From Elmis aenea (Eukaryota > Arthropoda > Insecta > Coleoptera > Elmidae): a stretch of DNA of 64,000 nt. The stretch is from NCBI GenBank assembly GCA_947652605.1, contig OX393581.1:5398640-5462639 (forward strand), read 5' to 3'. Below, piece after piece: positions 59,501 through 64,000 of this stretch. How positions within the stretch are numbered: the stretch's first letter is position 1; the number at the start of each line of letters is the position of its first letter. Position numbers and translations under genes: made by a program. The notes below the pieces were generated by a model that was not told where the DNA came from, did not search any database, and saw only the letters and a list, made by a program, of their open reading frames with translations.

Positions 59501-62450
59501 TCTAACAAAAACATCATAAGAACTAAACTTTTTTGACGAAATCTACAACAAGTGTTCAATCAAACTGTGAACCATTTACAGCTTCGCAATGATAAACTCG
59601 GTTTTTAAACCCGTTAATAACATTCCCAAACATTTCAGGTGTAGCAGACCTTATCTCTTCTCTAATACGATCTTTTAAATTTTCGATATTATCCGGTTTA
59701 TGTTCTCTATTCCTTCGTTTGTCGTCATCATTTTTGTTTTCTTGTGATTTATTTCCATTCCATTTTTTTCTAATGCTTCTTTCCAAATTTCTATGATAGT
59801 TTTTAGACCCCTTTCATTCTCTGCCTTAATGATAACATCGTCTGCGAACGCACACTCTGATATTTCTACCTTCTGTAAATTCTTGTAGCCTACGAATAAA
59901 CTTCGTTTGCATTTCTTAATCATTTTGTCCATAAATATCGTATTGGGCTCATACCTCCTCCTTGTCTCAATCCATTTTCTGTATTGAAAGAATCTGATTT
60001 CATATTTTTCGTTGCCACGTAATTTATTGTCTTCCTATACAAGCAGCTAATGTTTCTTCTTCGTTTATTGTCTACCTTTCTTTCCTCAAGGATCTTCCAA
60101 ACTTTTCGTCTAGATATCTTATCGAACGCCTTTTGTAGATCTATAAATGCGCAGTATGCTTTTTCTCTTTTGTGCCTACATATATTCTTCCAAGTATTCG
60201 AGTTTGATTTTGTTTTTTTTTGCAGGTGTTGGAATGATACCAGTAAAAGAGTGAGTATTGCCTTTCAAATTATTAATAAACTACTAACAACTACAATAAG
60301 GTTTTGGTACATTTCAGAATTTAAGCTTATTTTATGATATCGTGCCCAGTGGATTGTTGTAAATTTTATTTTAGTCTTGTACCAAACGAAAATGAAAGTA
60401 TACAACCGACTGATTGTATTAACAGCTCACCTCTCTTTAAGTCTGTAAAAATCGAGGTATTGTAACCGAACGATCTTCAGTCGTTCAACAAACGATTTCT
60501 TCCTCACAAAAACCTGTTTAGATGTAGCTAATTGGTCGTTAATAATAAATACTGTTCCGATAATAAATTACTCGTTAATTTCAATTAAAACTATAATGAA
60601 AGGAAATAAAATCGTTACTTTCAAATAAAATGTTGTGTGAAACAACCGACCATCTGCTTTATCAATTGTAATCGTCAGCATTTGTTATTGCAGCAGAAGA
60701 ACGGATCCTTTAAGCTGGCAAATAATATCTGATTGCAATTCTTCGACACGATCCTCACCTCAGCTGGGCGAAAAGATTCACGATGTACGGATTAACATCA
60801 TGGTAGCACCCAGAACCAAGCTGGGATGCGGGTAAGTGACTCGATTTATTCCTTAACAATCGTGATAATAATCCGATGATTTTCAGGATCTGTAAAGGCC
60901 CGGAATGGAAGCCGGGAATATTTATACAGTTCACGAAAGAGGGCGGCATATCAAGGGAAGCTGGGCTAAGGCCCGGAGATCAAATTCTTTACTGCAATAT
61001 GGTAGACTTTAGCGACATTCCGTTTAACGAAGTAAGACTAATGGTTAATAGTTTCACGTCAAAACTGTAGCAATAACTCTTTTCAGGCTGTAAATATAAT
61101 GAAAACATCACGCCAACTAGATTTAATCGTTCGTAAATCATCCGGCTCAGAATTATTTCCTGGCGAATCTAGTGGGTATAACAGCTCGGCCAGTTCGGTC
61201 ACAGGTGACCAGAGTCCTTCCTGGTCTGACTGCAAGAGATTGTCGATCGTGAAAGAAGAATCTCTCGAATTAGAAGATCGTTTATCGCAATTAGATCGTT
61301 TAAAAACGAAAAAATGGGAGAAGATAGAATGGGATGACATTGACGGCGATGAGAAGAGATACCAGTACAAACCTACCATCATCAACTTGTCCGAAAATGG
61401 GACCACCATCACAAACAACGGTTCCGAGGAGTGCCAAAATACGGATACGAATACACTTAAAGCCAAAAATAACAAATTAGCGGACATTCGACTGGTTTCC
61501 CATCAACAGGAGACCAAAACTGTGGTCGTCGAAGTTCATAGGAGCGAAAAGGATGAAAGTGAAAAGACTGAACCAAATTTAATGAAGAGTCCGTCTCTTA
61601 GCAGCTTCAACAGCGTAGCTAGTCGATGCAGTAATGCTTCAAGTAGTCTCTCAAGTGCTATAAGTCAAGAATTACAACGAAGATCTGAAGTAAGTATACT
61701 TAAACACATCAAACACGTTGATATTTCGCTGGTAATAAATATAAGCCTAGCTGATACGGACATCAAAAGATTCTTGCCATACACATGGTGTGGTCATTAG
61801 GTTCTGGGACTGCTCAAACGAATAAACTACCGTGTAAAAGTGGCAAGAGTTTATTTGATGGGACTCTTTAACATAATTTCCTCCTTTATTAATTAAAACA
61901 TACTAATATTCCTTGTACAATGATTGGAAACTCCGTAAAATGCACTTCTAAAACAGCTTTCAATTAGCTTTCCACACCTTTTTAAATTGTTGATACATCA
62001 AGGAACTGAACTAAATCATGACTCTTTGCTCCATCATAAACAGTGGCACAAAAAAATTAAATTCACACAAACGATATAACGAAATGCCAAAAAAATCCGT
62101 TTTTGTATGTGTACACATACAAAAATCTTCGCAAATATACTCAAAAAATATCCCCAAGCCCTTGAAACACGTAAATCCGTCTAAACTTCGCAGTGTTTTT
62201 TTTTGTGTTATATATGTATCTCTTTTTTTAGCGCAATAAAAATGTAACAGCACCGTCCATAGAGGATCAAGTACAAAAAAAGAAAATTTTGAAGGGAGTA
62301 GACACAGAAAAACACCAACATCACAATAAATTAATGGACGAATTCAAAAAGGTACATCGAAAAATGTTTAAATCCGCAGAAGAAGAAAATCCAGGCAGTG
62401 CTACTTTAAATACCGAAAATGAAAACCCGGCGCCACCAACAGCGGTAACT
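38268..62450 (+). CDS. dysc: Harmonin/whirlin-family PDZ scaffold, dyschronic-like; spliced, 3' part outside window
   Basis: Seven exons (listed in the summary) join in phase into 501 codons without a stop. PDZ1 spans about residues 33-125: binding loop NLGF (56-59), then GDQIIRING (90-98) and a His at the start of helix B (AVHKEV), the class I hallmark. Residues 125-161 link to PDZ2 with DPLSWQII, matching harmonin's DEPLTWQ. PDZ2 is about 162-248: KLGCG loop, [16 protein letters not shown]. Helix B begins PFNEAV, with Phe where harmonin has His. A Ser/charged linker follows, starting [18 protein letters not shown], which I associate with insect dyschronic. The N-terminal helical domain of harmonin and whirlin is not seen, and a third PDZ is expected downstream. 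Family members organise ion-channel, adhesion and cytoskeletal complexes at synapses and sensory cell projections. Family assignment is firm; orthology to dysc, not fly harmonin, is likely but unproven. Confidence 0.8.
38532..40476. other. Start of the 15.4-kb intron
   Basis: AT-rich DNA without homology. Frames at 39650-40009 and 40070-40309 have no recognisable domain and no transposon signature. Confidence 0.45.
40477..40640 (-). pseudogene. Mariner-family transposase C-terminal relic
   Basis: The minus strand reads [20 protein letters not shown] then [20 protein letters not shown] to a stop at 40477-40479. [13 protein letters not shown] is the block with the third catalytic Asp in mariner and SETMAR-type transposases. 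The N-terminal two-thirds is missing. Confidence 0.8.
40650..40735. mobile_element. Fragment of the 32586-33979 foldback MITE family
   Basis: It shares GTAGCGCTTTT, TTTTCTCCGGAACCG and AAAACTTTGCACCATTTTAC with the inner arms of the element at 32.6-33.0 kb. It directly abuts the mariner relic to its left. Confidence 0.7.
40736..43264. other. Intron DNA with a small hairpin and a solo MITE end
   Basis: 42892-42961 holds a short inverted repeat (CATCAAGGcATA and TATgCCCTTGATG, with one base of difference). AACACCCTGTATA at about 43250 looks like a MITE right end without a matching left end. No coding homology. Confidence 0.4.
43265..43608. repeat. Tandem duplication of a unit of about 172 bp
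   Basis: GAACAGCAATT starts copies at 43265 and 43438, and a third begins at 43609 but stops after about 10 bp. Shared blocks are ATAGTTTTTTGTT, GCCATTGAATTCAGAGCATG and TGTGTGNGCC. The copies differ by roughly 15 percent. Confidence 0.8.
43609..44980. other. Intron DNA; GC-richer unique stretch at 43740-44360
   Basis: 43740-44360 is relatively GC-rich with many CG dinucleotides and no repeat signature, so it could be regulatory. 44570-44900 is pyrimidine-rich (CTTCTTCTTCTT...) and gives a 114-aa frame without a domain. It may be an antisense piece of a degraded retroelement. Confidence 0.35.
44981..45775 (+). mobile_element. RTE-like LINE, 5'-truncated copy 4
   Basis: It reads [20 protein letters not shown] (RT catalytic FADD at about 45030), then [12 protein letters not shown] and [19 protein letters not shown]. 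After frameshifts it reads the tail with [18 protein letters not shown], ending CAGTCCTACACCTAACAGT. The first 100 codons are open and well preserved; the rest is broken. No clear target duplication was found. Confidence 0.87.
45776..47334. other. Intron DNA; MITE-like piece at 46129-46440
   Basis: 46129 begins ACAGGATTGCCCAAATTTGA and shares GAAGTTATTCAGGAAAAA-like and TCGTTTTTTCTTCTATTTCC-like blocks with the element at 56213-56710, so it is probably a diverged relative. The remainder shows nothing. Confidence 0.4.
47335..47949 (+). mobile_element. TAGGGTTTCT hAT family copy with internal LINE fragment
   Basis: Left end TAGGGTTTCTGCCCCGGTAT and right end ATGAGGAACCCTA match the family member at 7157-7880. 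Flanking octamers AAGTACAG and GCACACAG share only half their bases, so any target duplication has decayed. The middle, where the other copy keeps the hATC relic, is occupied by an antisense LINE fragment (47515-47745). Confidence 0.8.
47515..47745 (-). pseudogene. LINE C-terminal tail fragment inside the hAT copy
   Basis: The minus strand gives MRHPEST-like and [20 protein letters not shown] then FRNA. This resembles the GHxMRH...RRRxSWLxNLRxW...LFRxA tail of common insect RTE-type reverse transcriptases. It is distinct from the other LINE family in this window. Heavily truncated. Confidence 0.7.
47950..49676. other. Intron DNA, no gene seen
   Basis: No recognisable homology. The 109-aa minus frame 47879-48208 overlaps the hAT end and has no domain. 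Confidence 0.4.
49690..49900. mobile_element. MITE left-end fragment, CAGGGTGGGC end
   Basis: It matches the left half of the element at 25851-26320 (AAATTTCGATG, AATCTCGGTAACTATAA, GAGTTATCACCGATAACTCG). TA precedes it at 49688-49689. Another MITE end, CACCCTGTA, sits immediately to the left (49677-49685), so two ends meet head-to-head. The right half is missing. Confidence 0.75.
49901..53893. other. Last part of the 15.4-kb intron
   Basis: A run of about 20 A residues lies near 50989-51008, and a solo CACCCTGTATA at about 53575. No coding homology. The frame at 50282-50503 has no domain. The intron ends in TTATTTCTGTAG, the acceptor of exon 2. Confidence 0.4.
53894..54002 (+). CDS. dysc: PDZ gene, second coding exon (second half of PDZ1)
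   Basis: Acceptor CTGTAG ends at 53893 and donor GTAAGT begins at 54003. It enters in phase 0 and leaves in phase 1 (109 nt). It encodes [20 protein letters not shown] then [16 protein letters not shown], corresponding to harmonin's VGDEIVRINGYSI...THEEVINLI...VSIKVR. His at the start of helix B supports class I ligand binding. Confidence 0.93.
54003..54409. other. Start of the 6.2-kb intron
   Basis: AT-rich, no features. Confidence 0.45.
54410..55040. repeat. Degenerate tandem repeat, about 150-200-bp unit, about four copies
   Basis: Variants of TTTTTAAACAAACTAAAGGT followed by AAAAATG occur near 54429, 54629, 54805 and 54955. Between them are recurring GTGTCTTTAACA-like and AAAGACCACTNAAAAACTTTT blocks. 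Highly diverged. Confidence 0.6.
55041..56212. other. Intron DNA, no gene seen
   Basis: The 93-aa minus frame at 55503-55784 and the 60-aa frame at 55947-56129 have no recognisable domains. Nothing else supportable. Confidence 0.4.
56213..56710. mobile_element. MITE-like element of about 500 bp, CAGGGTGTCC end
   Basis: The left end CAGGGTGTCCAAAAAAATTC is preceded by TA. The probable right end ACACCTTG at 56703-56710 is an imperfect inverse. It shares GGGGATCTCGCTTAT with 29050 and further blocks with 46129-46440. The right boundary is uncertain. Confidence 0.55.
57404..58154. mobile_element. 751-bp MITE with terminal inverted repeats of about 105 bp
   Basis: The left arm from CAGGGTGCACCACGACCCTG pairs with the right arm over about 105 bp with only about three mismatches. 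TA flanks both ends (57402-57403, 58155-58156). Inside are further end-like motifs in alternating orientation: CACCCTGTATA near 57518, ACAGGGTGTTG near 57658, CACCCTGTAAA near 57729, ACAGGGTGTTC near 57969 and CACCCTGTATA near 58024. These suggest nested insertions of related elements. The 67-aa frame at 57307-57510 is a by-product. Confidence 0.9.
58155..58959. other. Intron DNA, no gene seen
   Basis: No coding homology or transposon ends recognised. Confidence 0.4.
58960..60200 (-). mobile_element. LINE relic (antisense to the PDZ gene), split by a mariner remnant
   Basis: On the minus strand from about 60190: [20 protein letters not shown] (RT motif with catalytic Asp in FID), [11 protein letters not shown], then [20 protein letters not shown] (FADD box) to about 59700. 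Sequence from 59185 to 58960 resembles a C-terminal tail ([20 protein letters not shown]). The two parts are separated by 59188-59697. The family differs from the other LINEs in the window. Frameshifts and stops make it dead. Its 5' edge lies within about 30-40 bp of the microexon acceptor. Confidence 0.75.
59188..59697 (-). mobile_element. Mariner-like element remnant inside the LINE
   Basis: The minus strand encodes [20 protein letters not shown] then [20 protein letters not shown], the C-terminus of mariner-like transposases (pattern LKxRIxxEIxxxTPxMxxxVxxxFxxRxxxCxxxxG). Downstream sequence ends in GGATGTCCAAAAGGTATGG at 59188, a decayed terminal repeat. The 5' end and catalytic core are absent. 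The open frame 59556-59786 therefore fuses LINE and mariner sequence. Confidence 0.75.
60226..60250 (+). CDS. dysc: PDZ gene, 25-nt microexon joining PDZ1 to the linker
   Basis: A long T tract and TGCAG end at 60225; donor GTGAGT begins at 60251. With A from the previous exon it encodes S-V-G-M-I-P-V-K and leaves two bases (GA), so it converts phase 1 into phase 2. That is exactly what is needed: exon 2 leaves one base and exon 4 needs two supplied. The peptide aligns with harmonin's HIGLIPVK right after PDZ1 and before DEPLTWQ. It is too short for gene finders and could be missed or skipped. Skipping it would shift the frame. Confidence 0.87.
60251..60693. other. Short intron between microexon and exon 4
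   Basis: 443 bp of AT-rich DNA ending TTGTTATTGCAG. No features other than the splice signals. Confidence 0.6.
60694..60831 (+). CDS. dysc: PDZ gene, fourth coding exon (linker and start of PDZ2)
   Basis: Encodes [20 protein letters not shown], then about 10 residues, then [21 protein letters not shown] matches harmonin DEPLTWQ, and KLGCG starts the PDZ2 binding loop. Ends at donor GTAAGT (60832) leaving GG. The acceptor is a tandem NAGNAG (CAGCAG, followed by AAG), allowing starts at 60694, 60697 or 60700, all in frame. The first gives D-R-R-T-D, the second E-R-T-D. The model uses 60694. Confidence 0.9.
60887..61031 (+). CDS. dysc: PDZ gene, fifth coding exon (core of PDZ2)
   Basis: Acceptor TTTTCAG ends at 60886; donor GTAAGA begins at 61032. 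Encodes [20 protein letters not shown] then [20 protein letters not shown] and FSDIPFNE, aligning with harmonin PDZ2 SGPIQKPGIFISHVKPGS...VGLEIGDQIVEVNG. The following 55-bp intron is very short for this gene. Confidence 0.93.
61087..61689 (+). CDS. dysc: PDZ gene, sixth coding exon (end of PDZ2 and Ser-rich linker)
   Basis: Acceptor TTTTCAG ends at 61086. It begins [17 protein letters not shown], the last helix and strand of PDZ2, and continues into [20 protein letters not shown] and a linker of about 180 residues rich in Ser, Glu and Lys. The linker includes [18 protein letters not shown] (possible short helix) and a poly-Ser patch near its end. Donor GTAAGT at 61690, phase 0. The open frame beyond the donor (to 61800) is intronic. 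Confidence 0.92.
61690..62231. other. Intron 6
   Basis: 542 bp. Ends in a T tract and TAG at 62229-62231. Open frames on both strands at 62011-62253 are accidental. Confidence 0.6.
62232..62450 (+). CDS. dysc: PDZ gene, seventh coding exon (charged linker)
   Basis: Encodes [20 protein letters not shown] then a His/Lys-rich segment [20 protein letters not shown] and [10 protein letters not shown], 73 codons in phase 0 with donor GTAAGT at 62451. No domain is recognised. The region is the disordered linker expected between PDZ2 and the C-terminal part of the protein. It is in phase with exon 6 and flanked by strong splice sites, which is the main support. Confidence 0.8.
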
Positions 62451-63099
62451 GTAAGTATATTTTTTTTACAAATACCAATGTGGTTTTGCTCGTAACCACA
62501 CCATTTAATTTACAAACAAACAAAAATTAAAATGATGCTCTTAAGTATAGTCTGATTTTATTATGATTTCTTGCACAAAACGCTTCACATTGCATTGTAA
62601 TCTTAACCTTAAGACTAGCATCGAGAACTCGATGGAAAACTTCAAGATCAACTTTAAGACACTATGTGAAATGAGATGAACAGATTTTGCAAAGTCAAAT
62701 CCGGAATATTTGACGGCCGGAGCAAAATAAAATAAAGAGCGACCTGTCTTTGTGAAAAGCTTTGTAAAACATTATCACTATATCAAAAATTCCCACCACA
62801 CTCAAAAATGTTGATGGTTGGAGACTTACAACGACAATTTTACTTAAATTAGGTACAGCTAAGCGTCTCAGATAACCCCTTAAAGTTATCCGGGGTAAAA
62901 GATTAAAATTTGGGGAAAAGATCGAAAAACGGGGTTGTCCCAGAAAAATCCGGACGTCTGTTTACCTATAAACCACTCCGTACAACCACATCAAAATCTA
63001 ACTACTCAGATGAACATTTTCTAAACCACAAAAATTCAAGACCTTATAGAGCTATTTTTAACTCAAAAAACTCTGTTCAAAAAAGAATCGAACTTTTGG
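62451..63099. other. Intron after the last visible exon
   Basis: No further exon of the PDZ gene was recognised. The 77-aa frame from 62910 runs into the mariner remnant in a different frame and has no domain of its own. Confidence 0.45.
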
Positions 63100-63421
63100 A
63101 TGGATCAAATGACTGTCCTCCCCCAGCCTCCCTACTCACCTGACCTGGTCCCGTGTGACTTTTTTTATCCCCCAAATTAAAATCGGTGCTCGTTTTGACA
63201 CTATTGACGACATTTAAGAGTATTTGGCACCGAAATTGAAGGCGATATCCAAAGAAGCATTCCAGGACTGTATGGCAAAGCGGAACACCGCTGGAATAAG
63301 TGTATCTTTAGAAAAGAAGAGTACTTTGAAGGAGGTAAAGACAAATAAGTTGTAAATACTATAAAATCAATGTTTGACAAAAAGTTCGGTTATTTTTTGA
63401 ACAGATGCGCGATACCGTAGT
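63100..63421 (+). mobile_element. Mariner (irritans-like) 3' remnant
   Basis: The + strand, through several frameshifts, reads LPQPPYSPDLVPCDFF (block with the third catalytic Asp), later KAEHRWNKCIF then EEYFEGGK, the usual C-terminus. It ends FDKKFGYFLNRCAIP, the 3' terminal sequence seen in many insect mariners, near 63421. The N-terminal two-thirds is absent. Confidence 0.8.
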
Positions 63422-64000
63422 TTGATATGGTTTTATTTAGCTCCGGTGTTAAATGATTTCAATGTTCACCCCCAACAAACGCAATTTCAACAACTGCAAG
63501 TAATGTTCCTACATGTTGCGTCAATATAATTTTATTTACGACCCGTGTTGCGTATGTTAAACACAAAGTAGGTCTAGCATACTCATAAATCAACTGGAGC
63601 TATCGTTTCACCTGCACTTTAGCACACCACGCTCGTCTTTCGTAATGATAATAAATCAGGAGAAATATTTCGGTTAAGGAAATTTTAAATTACTGATAGT
63701 TTGTTGGCGATTGTCTGTTCTAAATCTTTTTCTACGGAAGCCAGGTTTAATTTATGAAAGGAAACATCAAGCACTTTATTAAATTGATAAGTGGTGTTAG
63801 TTGGTTGATTAATTATCATGAATTCAGCGTTTAATCAAGTATTTAAAAATTGATGGGAAGTTACATTTTAATTTTTTTATTGGCATAACAGACGCAACGT
63901 GTGAATCAAAAAACTCACTCTACATTCTTTATCTTAAAAGCTGATAAATCCGATAACACAACAAAGGTTTTTTGCGCCCTTAATGTTTTATTTTTAAGCT
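63422..64000. other. AT-rich intronic DNA at the window edge
   Basis: Nothing recognised. Remaining exons of the PDZ gene should lie to the right of the window. Confidence 0.45.

Overview
The window is AT-rich animal DNA with GT-AG introns and insect-type gene and transposon families. It is probably from an insect, possibly a beetle; the order is an inference. It holds one recognisable host gene on the + strand, lying in and around a dense field of decayed transposable elements. There are no operons, rRNA or CRISPR arrays, and no tRNA I can support.

Host gene: seven coding exons (38268-38531, 53894-54002, 60226-60250, 60694-60831, 60887-61031, 61087-61689, 62232-62450) join in perfect phase to give 501 codons, still open at the last splice donor. 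The product is a harmonin/whirlin-family PDZ scaffold, best matching the insect dyschronic (dysc) type. It has two PDZ domains and a Ser-rich linker; the rest lies beyond the window. The first coding exon begins 7 nt after a splice acceptor, so a 5' non-coding exon must lie upstream. A GC-richer stretch near 6360-6691 that ends in a splice donor is a weak candidate. If correct, the first 38 kb is mostly intron. A 25-nt microexon links PDZ1 to the inter-PDZ segment.

Transposon layout: degenerate ~163-bp tandem repeats (1-830); a 320-bp palindrome (5225-5544); a deleted hAT element with 8-bp target duplication and a hAT dimerisation-domain relic (7157-7880), plus three further pieces of its family; a 739-bp foldback MITE (9766-10504); a second hAT MITE (10545-11263); a DD41D-type mariner relic with a LINE nested in it (17312-18883); several MITEs with CAGGGTG ends at 24-26 kb, 29 kb, 49.7 kb and 56-58 kb; four 5'-truncated copies of one RTE-like LINE; two RNase H-bearing LINE 3' ends (22.5 kb, 33 kb); a jockey-like 3' end (31.8 kb); a six-copy 184-bp satellite with a conserved hairpin (36.06-37.13 kb); and mariner C-terminal relics at 40.5, 59.6 and 63.1 kb. 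An antisense LINE runs almost into the splice acceptor of the microexon.

The most useful results are the phase-perfect gene model with its microexon and NAGNAG acceptor, and the satellite hairpin, which shows one paired (compensatory) change between tandem copies. I saw no clear sign of a new enzymatic or defence system.
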